From: Flavobacterium sp.
GTDB taxonomy: Bacteria; Bacteroidota; Bacteroidia; Flavobacteriales; Flavobacteriaceae
NCBI GenBank assembly: GCA_014379405.1
Contig: JACMLU010000010.1
Location: 186,001 to 250,000 of the forward strand
DNA length: 64,000 nucleotides
Direction of reading: 5' to 3'
Every line of letters starts with the position of its first letter. Within the stretch, counting starts at the first letter, position 1. The notes beneath the pieces are model-generated. The model saw only the letters and a program-made list of their open reading frames with translations. It was not told the DNA's origin and did not search any database. Positions 35,063 through 44,993 of this stretch are shown piece by piece. Both the position numbers and the translations under genes were made by a program.

Positions 35063-36655
35063 TTAATAACCTGCGTTGAAGCCAGGAGGATTTCCCATCA
35101 AATTAATTTGACTTTGAGGAATTGGCATATTTACCATATGTGGTTTCATATCTAAATGCACTTGTCCTGCTTCAGTTCCAGAAGTACTTGAACGGAAATA
35201 TAAATTTTGTCTTTCAACCAATAGCCCCAATCTTTTCAACAAGAACCATCTGTTGTGTTCGAAACAAAGTTCTCTTGCAGACTCATCAAGATATGTGTTT
35301 AAAGTCCAAGTAGTAATATCGTTAACACTTGCAATATTTGCAGTAGTTCCAGTATAACCTCTTCTTCTTACTTTATTAAGATATGCAAGCGCCTTAACAT
35401 CATTTCCAAGATAATGTTGTGCCTCAGATGCCAATAACAAAGTTTCAGCAAAACGATAATACACAATATCTTTGTAGCTGTCGTTTGTACCAATCAATTT
35501 TTCTAAATCATGGTATTTTTTCAAACTCCAGTGGAATCTTCTTGCATTATCCTCAGGTTTAGTGATAGGCAGTCCGAATCTAGGATGTTTAGGATTATTT
35601 ACGGCATACTCTAAATAATTATCTGGATAAAAATAGGTTTTGAATCTTAAATCTTTAGCTTGATCGTAAAGTGATTTCAAATAATTATTTGGGAAAAACC
35701 ATCCCAATGACTGCCCACCAAAATTCACATCATTGATTACTTCAAATTGACTACCCACTGCACCTGATTGTTTTTCATAAAGTCTTTGCGTAAAAACTCC
35801 TGTTAACCAAGAACCTCCACCACCTGCAAGTTCATTGCTAGCTCCTAACAAGAAGTCTTTCTGATAGCTAAAAAGTGATTCAATGTGATTACCATTTTGT
35901 CCAAAAACATCCACAAGAGGAACTAGATTATGTGTACCTTCAGTAATAATTGCTTCAAACTGAGCTGCAGCACCTACATAATCTTTTTGCCACATCGCTG
36001 CTTTACCACGTATGTGTCTTGCCACACCTTGTCCATAACGACCAGGCAGTACTTTATAATCCAAATTAGCAACAGCATAATCAAGATCGTCGTTGATTAA
36101 TTTCCATACATCAGCATCATTTGCAGCTTTATATTCTACAGGATCATTAAGGTTTTCTGGAGTTGTTGGAATAGTATCGATTAATATAGTATTGTACTGT
36201 TCTTTTAAATCCAAATAAACTTCACCTCTAATTACTCTTGCCTGAGCCACCAATTTTTTCTTGGCAGTGGCATCCATATTAATAGATCTTGCTGCAGAAA
36301 TAATAGCCGAACATCTATCGATAATTCTATACCCATTAGTCCATTTTGAACCCGTAAAATTGGCAGGTGTATGAACTGTACTATAAGGCGTGTTCCAGGT
36401 TCTATGTAATCCTAAATCGGTACATGCCATAAAGAACACATTGGCCCATAAATCAGCATTATCGCCTGCAGGCAAATTGTATTGTCTCATGCGGTTGTAA
36501 AGTGCATTGACACCAACTTCTAGTCCAGCTGGAGAGCTGTATATGTAATCTGTTGAAATCCTATCTTTCACGGGTTCCGCTAGGTAATCTTCACAAGAAG
36601 AAAACGCAACAGGAAAGATGAGAGCCAAAACAAATAAAAAATTTCTATTTTTCAT
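35063..36655 (-). CDS. SusD/RagB family glycan-binding lipoprotein
   Basis: This 530-residue surface lipoprotein (lipobox FSSCEDYL) binds oligosaccharides and caps the SusC channel. TPR-like helices (residues about 60-330) include ARVIRGEVYLDLKEQYNTI and HIRGKAAMWQKDYVGAAAQF. The C-terminal RagB region has YRFAETLLLASEAQHYLG, YLNKVRRRGY and ARELCFEHNRWFLLKRLG. The end NLMGNPPGFNAGY is usual for the family. It is 44 bp downstream of susC and defines this region as a polysaccharide utilisation locus. Confidence 0.95.
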   Translation of the reverse strand: MKNRNFLFVLALIFPVAFSSCEDYLAEPVKDRISTDYIYSSPAGLEVGVNALYNRMRQYNLPAGDNADLWANVFFMACTDLGLHRTWNTPYSTVHTPANFTGSKWTNGYRIIDRCSAIISAARSINMDATAKKKLVAQARVIRGEVYLDLKEQYNTILIDTIPTTPENLNDPVEYKAANDADVWKLINDDLDYAVANLDYKVLPGRYGQGVARHIRGKAAMWQKDYVGAAAQFEAIITEGTHNLVPLVDVFGQNGNHIESLFSYQKDFLLGASNELAGGGGSWLTGVFTQRLYEKQSGAVGSQFEVINDVNFGGQSLGWFFPNNYLKSLYDQAKDLRFKTYFYPDNYLEYAVNNPKHPRFGLPITKPEDNARRFHWSLKKYHDLEKLIGTNDSYKDIVYYRFAETLLLASEAQHYLGNDVKALAYLNKVRRRGYTGTTANIASVNDITTWTLNTYLDESARELCFEHNRWFLLKRLGLLVERQNLYFRSSTSGTEAGQVHLDMKPHMVNMPIPQSQINLMGNPPGFNAGY

Positions 36656-36699
36656 AATCTTGTTATTTTATTAATTGATTAAACGTTTTAAACTAAGTA

Positions 36700-39600
36700 T
36701 TAAAAACCAACTTGTAATCCAAAAACGTAAGAAACGGGTTCAGGATAATCGGAAGCATTTTTTTCTGGGCTATACGATTGAAAATCTGTAATTGTAATTA
36801 AGTTGCTTCCTGTTACATACATTCTAAAGTTACCTAGTCCTAATTTTTTAATTAAATCTGCTGGCAGGGTGTATCCTAAAGATATATTTTGCAATCTGAT
36901 ATAAGAAGCGTCTTGCAATCCTATGGTATTAAAGTTTGGGGGGTCATTTCCTACTCTTGGTCTTGGCCAGTTTCCTGTTGGGTTTTCTGGCGTCCAGTAA
37001 TCTTGTTTCAATCCATTTTTAATCCCACGTAAAGAACCTCCTTCGTTAAAACCGTATAAATAAGGATTGTCTTTAGTTATACCTTGAACGGTGTAAACAT
37101 CAGCTGAGAAATCAAAATTTTTGTATTCCATGCTTAATGAAACGGTTCCGTACCATTCAGGATATTTTGATGAGATAATTCTATCCGCATCTTCTGGCTT
37201 AGCACCATTGGCAGGGTTAGCGTCATATAGTTTGATGTCCCCAGGAAGTAAACCAGTACCTGCATCTGCAGGAATAGTTTCTCCTATTTGATAAATGCCA
37301 ATGCCCTTCCATTGCCAGTACACATCGATAGGTTGTCCTATAAACCACCTGTTGGCAACTTCATCATCCTGTATACCGTCACCATTTTTATCACCGTAAA
37401 GAGATACAATTTTATTTTTATTTTTGGTAAAACTTGCTCCTAAATTTAATTTGAAATCTTTGTTTCTAATTATTTCAGAATTTAAAGTAACCTCAATACC
37501 TTGATTGTTAACCTCACCTATGTTTTGATATTGTTCAGAAAAACCAGTTGTTTCATTGATTTTTGCTTTAACAATCATATCGGTTGTTTTAGTGTCATAC
37601 ACCTCTACAGTTCCGCTAAGTCTGTTTTTGAACAATCCAAAATCAACAGCAAGATTTAATTGCGTAGACGTTTCCCATCTTAAATCTGGAGTAGATAAAA
37701 CACCACCAGGAATATAACCCGATACTTTAACTCCATTGATAATATAATCTCTCTGATCTGCAGTAGCCTGACTCAAGTAAGGGTCTTGAGGTCTGTTTCC
37801 TACTTGACCATAACTGGCTCTTAGTTTCAAGTTGTTAACAACTGGTACATATTCTTTCATAAATCCTTCCTTGTGAACATTCCAAGCCGCATTTGCAGCA
37901 GGGAAAAATCCCCATTTATTTTCTATACCAAATCTTGAACAACCATCGGCTCTTCCTGATAGTGTGAAATAATATTTATTATCATAATCGTATTCTAACT
38001 TTGCAACACCAGACATTAAAGTTTCTTCTGTTGCATCAATGATAGGTGTATTCAAAAAAGCAGCCTCTAAACCATAAATTCCAAGAATATCATTAGGTAT
38101 TCTACTGGCATTATTTTGAAATCTAGTATAGGATGAAGAAACCATTTCTTGAACAGCAACAATACCAAAGTGGTTTTTTTTAGCAACTGCGAAGTTGTAA
38201 TTGAATATATTACTCAAAGTATATTCAACATTGTCCTTAAATTCTATTTCACCAGAACCTTGACCAGCATTGGCTACACCAGAAACTGATTTACTACTGT
38301 TAAAAGATAATCTTTTATAATTCCAAGATCTTCTGTTGGTATTCAATTTATAGGTAAATCCTTTTGCAAGATTAACATCTATATATAAATTGATGTTGTC
38401 ATTTCTATTTAGCGAAACTTTATTTGTCTCATAAAGATCAATCAACGGGTTTGGTGTTTCTTGAATTCCTCCTGGGTTTAGACGAAATGAGCCGTCTTCA
38501 TTATATATTTGACCTAGTGGTGATGTAGTGATTGAATTAATCAAAATACCATTATCATCTTTGTTTGGATCATGTGATTCATCAAACTGAATAGAAGTAT
38601 TCAACCCTATTTTTAACCAATTATTAATTTTTTGATCTACATTGACTCTCAAGGACACTTTTTCAAAATCAGAGTTAGGTATCATTCCTTTGACATCGAT
38701 ATAGTTAAGACTGGTATAAATACTTGAGTTTTCGGTTGCAGAAGATACTGTTACACTATGGTTGTTGGTAAGACCTGTTTTTATCATGTATTTTTCCCAA
38801 TCAATATACTCGCCTGTTTGAACAGATGGCAATTCTAAACTAGAAAAAACTACATTGTCAGGTTGGTAAACTCCATTATTACTTGTTCTGGCAGCTTCTC
38901 TTTTTAATTGTGCAAATTCGTCCCCACTGTATGTGTCAAAATTTCTATTCATAGTTTGAATCCCAGAGAAACCGCTGTAGGAAACTTTTGCTTTTCCTAT
39001 TTTCCCTTTTTTGGTAGTAATCAAAATTACTCCATTTGATGCTCTTGCTCCATAAATAGACTGGGCAGCTGCATCTTTTAAAATTTCTAGGGAAGCAATA
39101 TCATTAGCATTTACATCATTGATACTCCCTATAACAACACCATCTGCAATTATAATAGGGTCATCATTACCGCTTAAGGTTCTATCTCCTCTAATTCTAA
39201 TAGTGGAAGAAGTTCCTGGTCCGCCACTGTTTGTTGTAACTTGAACCCCGGCTGCTTTTCCTCTTAGCATTTCACCTACATCTGAAGTAGCGACTTTCAA
39301 CATATCCTTAGGTTTCACTGAAGCTACGGAACTGATTACGTCACTTTTCTTTTTTGAGGTGTAACCTACAACTACTACTTCTTCCAATGATTGAGATGTA
39401 GCTTGAAGCACTATGTTTAGGTTTTTTTTACTTCCTACTTGAACTGTAGCATCATCCATTCCTATAAAGGAAACAATTAAAGTGTTGTTTGGTGTAGCCT
39501 GAATACTAAACTTACCGTCAAAATCCGTTTGCACTCCTTTAGTGCTTCCTTTGATGATGACATTCGCACCCGGTAAAGGTAATCCTGCATCATCAACCAC

Positions 39601-39726
39601 TTTTCCAGAAATCAAATTTTGTTGTGCACTCGCATTGAATGAGAGGATGCACATTAGCAAAATCAAGCTCAGTCTTAAGTAGTTTCCACCAAGAAAAAGC
39701 ATGTTTACATCTTTGTTGTTTTTCAT
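36700..39726 (-). CDS. SusC/RagA family TonB-linked outer membrane transporter
   Basis: This is a 1008-residue TonB-dependent glycan importer. After the signal peptide (ending ASAQ) come a carboxypeptidase-D-like domain (ISGKVVDDAGLPLPGANVII, about residues 38-115) and the SusC linker LEEVVVVGYTSKKKSD. The plug domain (about 130-240) has IRIRGDRTLSGNDDPIIIAD and IYGARASNGVILITTKKG, and a large barrel completes it. The frame opens at 39789, but ATG 39726 (MKNNKDVNMLFLGG) gives the normal signal peptide and is chosen. It forms the outer-membrane pair with the SusD protein and probably leads the transcript through the two hydrolases. Confidence 0.95.
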   Translation of the reverse strand: MKNNKDVNMLFLGGNYLRLSLILLMCILSFNASAQQNLISGKVVDDAGLPLPGANVIIKGSTKGVQTDFDGKFSIQATPNNTLIVSFIGMDDATVQVGSKKNLNIVLQATSQSLEEVVVVGYTSKKKSDVISSVASVKPKDMLKVATSDVGEMLRGKAAGVQVTTNSGGPGTSSTIRIRGDRTLSGNDDPIIIADGVVIGSINDVNANDIASLEILKDAAAQSIYGARASNGVILITTKKGKIGKAKVSYSGFSGIQTMNRNFDTYSGDEFAQLKREAARTSNNGVYQPDNVVFSSLELPSVQTGEYIDWEKYMIKTGLTNNHSVTVSSATENSSIYTSLNYIDVKGMIPNSDFEKVSLRVNVDQKINNWLKIGLNTSIQFDESHDPNKDDNGILINSITTSPLGQIYNEDGSFRLNPGGIQETPNPLIDLYETNKVSLNRNDNINLYIDVNLAKGFTYKLNTNRRSWNYKRLSFNSSKSVSGVANAGQGSGEIEFKDNVEYTLSNIFNYNFAVAKKNHFGIVAVQEMVSSSYTRFQNNASRIPNDILGIYGLEAAFLNTPIIDATEETLMSGVAKLEYDYDNKYYFTLSGRADGCSRFGIENKWGFFPAANAAWNVHKEGFMKEYVPVVNNLKLRASYGQVGNRPQDPYLSQATADQRDYIINGVKVSGYIPGGVLSTPDLRWETSTQLNLAVDFGLFKNRLSGTVEVYDTKTTDMIVKAKINETTGFSEQYQNIGEVNNQGIEVTLNSEIIRNKDFKLNLGASFTKNKNKIVSLYGDKNGDGIQDDEVANRWFIGQPIDVYWQWKGIGIYQIGETIPADAGTGLLPGDIKLYDANPANGAKPEDADRIISSKYPEWYGTVSLSMEYKNFDFSADVYTVQGITKDNPYLYGFNEGGSLRGIKNGLKQDYWTPENPTGNWPRPRVGNDPPNFNTIGLQDASYIRLQNISLGYTLPADLIKKLGLGNFRMYVTGSNLITITDFQSYSPEKNASDYPEPVSYVFGLQVGF

Positions 39727-39813
39727 TGTTAAAATTTTTTTGTTATTAATTAGTTTGGTTATATAAATCGGTGATGATTTACATTGCAAAAATGACTAAT
39801 TACAGAAGATAGC

Positions 39814-39855
39814 AGGGGAGAAATATATTCGTTTTTAGGGGTGTGAACGTCTTTA
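39814..39855 (-). promoter_or_regulatory. Candidate HTCS operator upstream of susC
   Basis: On the minus (susC sense) strand CCCCT occurs at 39841-39837 and again at 39818-39814, 23 bp apart. The plus strand of the main copy reads AGGGGTGTGAACGTCTTTA (39837-39855). The motif is shared with three other PUL intergenic regions. It lies 88-129 bp upstream of the susC start. Confidence 0.55.
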
Positions 39856-40232
39856 GTTGTGTAATTGCTTGCTTTTAAGGCTTTAAAAAGCAGGATTCAA
39901 AAAAAATATTAATAAAAATTACACTCCAAGCAATAAAATAATTTTCAATTTAATTTAATATATTTTTGAAGCAGATGGTACAACAAAAACTTTACTCAAA
40001 AAGGCCTCATTTGAGACTTTATTTAGATGCAATTTTATAGTAATAGAATACAATTCTAATCCGTTGGATGCAATTATTTAAAATTAAGTATTTCCAAAAA
40101 AATAACACAATAACAAATGCAGATCCACTTTCTATAATTTGGGCTTGGGTCTTGAAAAATATGATTCCAACAGACCAGTTCTTGAGTTGGCAAGAATATA
40201 ACTTTCTATAACAAAGTCTGAAGAATCGTTAA

Positions 40233-40271
40233 AACATATAGAAACATATTTTTTATATGTTTCTATATGTT
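40233..40271. repeat. 17-bp perfect inverted repeat
   Basis: AACATATAGAAACATAT and ATATGTTTCTATATGTT flank five T residues. The arms contain the ATAGAAACAT core also seen in the AAACGCATAGA repeat family of the btu locus. It lies 184 bp past the HTCS stop and may end that transcript. Confidence 0.8.
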
Positions 40272-40304
40272 AAAAAAAAATGGAAGTTTGAATTAAACAA
40301 TGGC

Positions 40305-40330
40305 CAATTCTCAAGAGTTAGTGAGAATTG
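40305..40330. repeat. 9-bp inverted repeat
   Basis: CAATTCTCA and TGAGAATTG flank an 8-base loop. On the plus strand it is followed by TTTT. It lies 125 bp past the HTCS stop. Confidence 0.6.
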
Positions 40331-40454
40331 TTTTAATTCGGAATGGGTAAATAAAGCAGAAAGCAAGTAAAATGCTCAACTTTGATAAAACAATCGTATA
40401 ATGTGTAATACGAGTAGTAGTAAACTAGATATTGTGAGTGTCTATTTGAATAAT

Positions 40455-43400
40455 TTATTCCTTTGCAGTTTGTGAACTTTTATAAACCGTTGGCGATAAG
40501 TTGTAAAGTTTCTTGAATTCTCGGCTAAAGTGCTTTCTATCGTTGAAACCTACCATATAGGTAATTTCAGATACGGGATAATTAGAGTTCATCAATAAAT
40601 TGGCCGCTTTTTTTAGTCTCATATTTTTTATAAAGCCAGCCACAGATTGGTTTGTAAGTGTTTGTACTTTTTTGTAAAGTACAGTCCTGCTCATTCCTAT
40701 TTCTTTGACCAAATCATTCACGTCAAAATTTGAATTGTCAATATTTAATTCGATTATTTGAGTTAGTTTTTTTACGAATATACCTTCGGGTGTAGTGATG
40801 TTTTCAACTTCAGAATTTTTAATGAACCCTTCACTATATTTTTGACGCATTATTTCTTTAGCCGATAACAGGTTTATTATTTTAAGTTTCAATTCTTCAA
40901 TACTGAAAGGTTTTGAAATATAAGAATCCGCACCGGTAGAAAGACCTTCAATTCTATTTAAAGTAGATGATTTTGCAGTTAATAAAATAACAGGGATGTG
41001 ATTTGTATTTTGACTCGTTTTTAAAATCTTGCACAATTCAAACCCATCCATTTCAGGCATCATAACGTCACTTATGATTAGATCTGGAATTTCTTTTTCC
41101 ATATAATCAAGTGCATCAATGCCATTAGTGAATTTTAAAATTCTATAATCTTCATGTAAAATACCAAAAACAAATGACAAGACTTCTGTATTGTCATCAA
41201 TGATAATTATGGTCTTTTTACCATCAATTTCTTCAAAGCTCTCTATTTCTTGAGGAATAATTTCTGTTTTTATATCAGAAATTGGGCTTGGAAGATCACT
41301 TCCGTCGATTTCATTTTCAACAATTTGTGATTTTTTAAAATGGTCTTTCCCTTTTTTTAATGTAATTGTAAAAATTGTGGTGAAATTAGCATCCGTTTCT
41401 GTTTCCACTTTAATCTCTCCATGATGCAGTTCTACAATACTTTTGCTCAAAGCCAAACCAATTCCACTTCCCAGGTTTTTACTACCACGATCATCTAATT
41501 GAAAAAAGTTTTTAAATATTTTCTTTTTTCTGTTTTCAGGAATTCCAATACCGTTATCCTTAATTCTAATGTTTATTGATTCAGCATCATCACTTTTTTG
41601 TTCTACAGACAAGGTAATTCGGCCATTTTTACTGGTAAATTTAAAGGCGTTGGAAAGCAGGTTGTAAATTACCTTTTCCATTTGATTTTTATCAAAATAG
41701 ATCAAAACAGAATTGATATTGAGAACAAACTTGTAGTCGATTTTTTTCTCGACTGCAATTCCTCGAAAGGATTCGTAGATATCGAAGCAAAAAGCCACTA
41801 TGTCTTGTTGTTCGCAATAAATTTTCATACTGCCTTTTTCGGCTTTTCTAAAATCCATTAATTCATTGACCAATTTTAACAATCGATCAGAGTTGTTTTT
41901 TATGGTCTTTAATTTTTCTTCAAGATTAGAGTTTTTTTCTGCACCCTTAAGAAGTTCTTCAACTGGACCGCTAATAAGAGTTAGTGGAGTTCTGATTTCA
42001 TGGGAAACATTTGTAAAAAAGTCCAATTTCATTTTGTATAATTCCTCTTGTCTTTCTTTTTCAATCTGCTCTAAATATAAGGCTTGTTTCAGTATTTCTC
42101 TATTTCTGATAAAACGGATCAAGTAAATTGAGATTGTTGCCAATAAACAAATGTAAAATAGATATGCCCACCATGTTTTCCACCAAGGTGGCAGCATTGT
42201 TATTTTTAAGGTTTTAATGTTGGGATTCCATAAACCATCTTCATTTGATGTTTTAATCTGTAATAAATAGGTCCCTGAACTTAAATTTGTCAAGTTTACC
42301 ATATGTTGGGAGCCTATATTATGCCAGTCATCTTTATTAAAGGAACTTTCTAATTTATAGGCGTATTCATTATTTTGTGAATTAACAAAATTCAGTGCGC
42401 TAAACTCGAGCCCAATATACCCTTGACCATAACTTAAGGTAATTTCGGAGGTCTCGGTTATGTAATTATCCAAAGGAATCTTTTTGTTACCTGGTTTTAT
42501 CTCTTCATTATTAACTATAAGTTTAGTAAATACTATTTCGTTTTTATTTTGAGTTTTTATTAATTTTAAAGGATTAAAAATCACCAATCCTTTTGAGGAC
42601 CCGAATACGAGATTATTGTTGTTCAATTTTAAACTGCAATTATTTGAAAATTGCTTCACTTTTAAGCCATCTTTTGCAGAAAAGGAAGTTATTTCAAAAT
42701 CTGAAATGTTAAAAGTGGGTTTAAAATTCTTTGTTTTTATCTTATACAATATATCATTGTCACTAATCCAAAGGTTTCCCTGTGAATCTTCAGAGATACT
42801 TTTTATCGTTTCGTCTGTAAATCCCATAGCCTTATTAATAACATAAAACCGTCCTGATTTTTCATCAAAAAGGTTCATTCCTCCACTTTCGGTGGCTACC
42901 CAAAATCTTTTTTTAGAATCGGTGAACAGTATAGTTAGACTATTGTTGGACAACTTATTTTTTCCTCCGGATTGGTAAACTTTTGTAACCCTTTTTAATT
43001 TTTTATCAAAAAAGTTTAATCCATATTGTGTTGCTACCCATAATCCATTATTTCTATTGGCGATATCTGTAATAAAGTTGTCACTAATGGTATTTAATGT
43101 GCCATCTGTCATATAGCTTTCAACAGTTCCATCTTGCATAACTCTTTTAAGTCCACTTCCGTTTGTACCAACCCAAAGATCCCCATTGTCCATTAATAAT
43201 GAAGTTATGGGTCTTTCTCCATTTTTTGAATTCTTTGGCGAAAGTGGAATGTTGCTAAAATTTTTACTCTTTTTGTTGAATTTAAACAATCCGTTGAATG
43301 TACCGCAAAACAAATTTCCCTCATTTTGGAATACCAATGAAGTTATCATGTTGACGGTCTTTTCAGTATCAAAATGGTCTATTGAATAGGAATTGCTTTT

Positions 43401-44588
43401 ATTGTTTTTAAAGTCTAGATGATTCAAACCACCCCCATTTGTTCCAACCCATAAAGATCCATCGGCATCTTTTAATATGGCATTTACTAATTCGTTGTTT
43501 AATCCAAAATTGGGTTTAATAGTTTCTCTTATATTGATAAAATTAGCATTGGCTTTTTGAAAAAAGTTCACGCCACCACCTGTCGTTCCTACCCAAATGT
43601 CTTTATGACGGTCTTTCAGGAAACATTTCACGTCATTGTCAGAAAGACTGTAAAAGGTTAATGGATTGTGTTTGTACTTGGTAAATTCATTTTTATCTTT
43701 CTTATACACACACAAACCATTCTTAGTGGCAAACCAAATGGTGTTGTCATCAACAGATACGATATCATTTACCCAATTAGAAGACAAGCCTTTCCCATTT
43801 TGAAAATTATGCAGATAATTGGTAAGTGTGTTTTTTGCTATTGAATACCTAAATACTCCGTTTGTCTCTGTGGCAAACCATAAATCGCCATTTTTTTCTT
43901 TAATGACTTTCCAAACCTTTGCTTTAAGAAAAGTATCATTGCTTCTGAAAATTTCAGGTAAATTTTTGCTGGCTCCATTTTTTGGATCAAAACAGTGTAG
44001 TCCTTTAGAAGTTCCTACTAAAACCCCATATCTGCTGTCATAAAATAAAGAAAGAACCCTGCTTTTTTTAAATATTGAATTGGGGTTATTAGAAATATAT
44101 TCCAGTAAATGTTTTTCTTTATTGAGGCGTTTGACTCCGCCAAAAGTTCCAACCCATATTCTATTTTGATCATCTTGGATTATGGATGAGATATAATTTC
44201 TGCCCCCTTTAATTGGAGGTATGTCAATTCGTATAAAATTATCTCCTTTTTTGTCAAAAAGGTTTAAACCGTTATTGGTACCAACCCATAGTTTCTTTTC
44301 ATTATCTTCTAAAACAACATTGATGTGATTGTTGCTTATGCTGCTCGGAATGTCTTTGTCAAAGACATATCTTGTAAAATTATAACCATCATAATTAATC
44401 AAGCCATTGGCAGTTCCTATCCAAATAAATCCTTTTTCAGTTTGATGAATACTTGAAATCATACTTTGCGAAAAACCCTCATCATAATTTATATGATCAA
44501 AATACAAATCACTTCCTTGGGCAATTGAATGTAAAGGATTTAAAATAAATAAAAATAGACTTAAGATATATGTATTGATGTTTTTCAT
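40455..44588 (-). CDS. Hybrid two-component system regulator (HTCS)
   Basis: This 1377-residue one-protein regulator spans the inner membrane. A signal peptide is followed by two seven-bladed propellers of Reg_prop repeats (IWIGTANGLINYDG, LWVGTNNGLNLFD and many more, residues about 30-690). A Y_Y_Y domain (about 700-785) and a membrane helix (about 800-825) follow. The kinase has the phospho-acceptor His863 in VSHEIRTPLTLISG and the ATPase boxes NAFKFTSKNG and GSGIGLALSKS. A receiver domain has Asp1174 in ISDVMMPEMDG, and an AraC-type DNA-binding domain ends the protein. It should sense a glycan fragment in the periplasm and activate this PUL. ATG 44588 (MKNINTYILSLFLF) is chosen over an upstream start at 44612. 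Confidence 0.95.
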   Translation of the reverse strand: MKNINTYILSLFLFILNPLHSIAQGSDLYFDHINYDEGFSQSMISSIHQTEKGFIWIGTANGLINYDGYNFTRYVFDKDIPSSISNNHINVVLEDNEKKLWVGTNNGLNLFDKKGDNFIRIDIPPIKGGRNYISSIIQDDQNRIWVGTFGGVKRLNKEKHLLEYISNNPNSIFKKSRVLSLFYDSRYGVLVGTSKGLHCFDPKNGASKNLPEIFRSNDTFLKAKVWKVIKEKNGDLWFATETNGVFRYSIAKNTLTNYLHNFQNGKGLSSNWVNDIVSVDDNTIWFATKNGLCVYKKDKNEFTKYKHNPLTFYSLSDNDVKCFLKDRHKDIWVGTTGGGVNFFQKANANFINIRETIKPNFGLNNELVNAILKDADGSLWVGTNGGGLNHLDFKNNKSNSYSIDHFDTEKTVNMITSLVFQNEGNLFCGTFNGLFKFNKKSKNFSNIPLSPKNSKNGERPITSLLMDNGDLWVGTNGSGLKRVMQDGTVESYMTDGTLNTISDNFITDIANRNNGLWVATQYGLNFFDKKLKRVTKVYQSGGKNKLSNNSLTILFTDSKKRFWVATESGGMNLFDEKSGRFYVINKAMGFTDETIKSISEDSQGNLWISDNDILYKIKTKNFKPTFNISDFEITSFSAKDGLKVKQFSNNCSLKLNNNNLVFGSSKGLVIFNPLKLIKTQNKNEIVFTKLIVNNEEIKPGNKKIPLDNYITETSEITLSYGQGYIGLEFSALNFVNSQNNEYAYKLESSFNKDDWHNIGSQHMVNLTNLSSGTYLLQIKTSNEDGLWNPNIKTLKITMLPPWWKTWWAYLFYICLLATISIYLIRFIRNREILKQALYLEQIEKERQEELYKMKLDFFTNVSHEIRTPLTLISGPVEELLKGAEKNSNLEEKLKTIKNNSDRLLKLVNELMDFRKAEKGSMKIYCEQQDIVAFCFDIYESFRGIAVEKKIDYKFVLNINSVLIYFDKNQMEKVIYNLLSNAFKFTSKNGRITLSVEQKSDDAESINIRIKDNGIGIPENRKKKIFKNFFQLDDRGSKNLGSGIGLALSKSIVELHHGEIKVETETDANFTTIFTITLKKGKDHFKKSQIVENEIDGSDLPSPISDIKTEIIPQEIESFEEIDGKKTIIIIDDNTEVLSFVFGILHEDYRILKFTNGIDALDYMEKEIPDLIISDVMMPEMDGFELCKILKTSQNTNHIPVILLTAKSSTLNRIEGLSTGADSYISKPFSIEELKLKIINLLSAKEIMRQKYSEGFIKNSEVENITTPEGIFVKKLTQIIELNIDNSNFDVNDLVKEIGMSRTVLYKKVQTLTNQSVAGFIKNMRLKKAANLLMNSNYPVSEITYMVGFNDRKHFSREFKKLYNLSPTVYKSSQTAKE

Positions 44589-44993
44589 AAAACGAATTGA
44601 ATTTAGAGACACTGAAAAATTTAATTTTAACTTGATTTAAATGTTTTTAAAACGAATATCATGAAAAATAAATTTAACCTGATGCAAGGTAAATCTAATA
44701 TAAAAGAAACAAAGTCTCTATTTTTCCTTTTAAAGGGGTGTATTTGTCTTTATTAATAAATAACATAAGTATTGTATTATATAGTTTATAAATTTACAAT
44801 CCACATTCGGAACTCATCAAAATAAACTGATATCCTAATATGCTTTTGAATGATTTCATCAGATAGTCAAAATAGCACTTTTTCTATACAAGGATCGCTA
44901 TATATACTAAATAAAATGACCTTTATTAAACTCGCTAAAGAAACATAAAAATATAGAAACTAGAATAAAAAACAACCTAAAATTAATTTTAAA
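44589..44993. other. Divergent intergenic region between HTCS and GH3
   Basis: This 405-bp AT-rich region holds one CCCCT-type motif (44734-44752, listed separately). No coding frame is visible. It should contain promoters for both the HTCS gene and the first GH3 gene. Confidence 0.6.
44734..44752 (-). promoter_or_regulatory. Candidate HTCS operator, single copy
   Basis: The plus strand reads AGGGGTGTATTTGTCTTTA, identical to the susC-upstream copy at 15 of 19 positions (AGGGGTGT, four free bases, GTCTTTA). On the minus strand, the HTCS sense strand, it reads ending CCCCT. It lies 146 bp upstream of HTCS and 242 bp upstream of the GH3 gene. Confidence 0.5.

Larger units (their letters stand above)
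39727..40454. other. Intergenic region between HTCS and susC
   Basis: This 728-bp AT-rich gap has no coding frame. It holds a doubled CCCCT motif near susC (39814-39855) and two hairpins near the HTCS end, listed separately. It is long enough for the susC promoter and regulator sites, but no TAnnTTTG was found in a convincing place. Confidence 0.6.
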
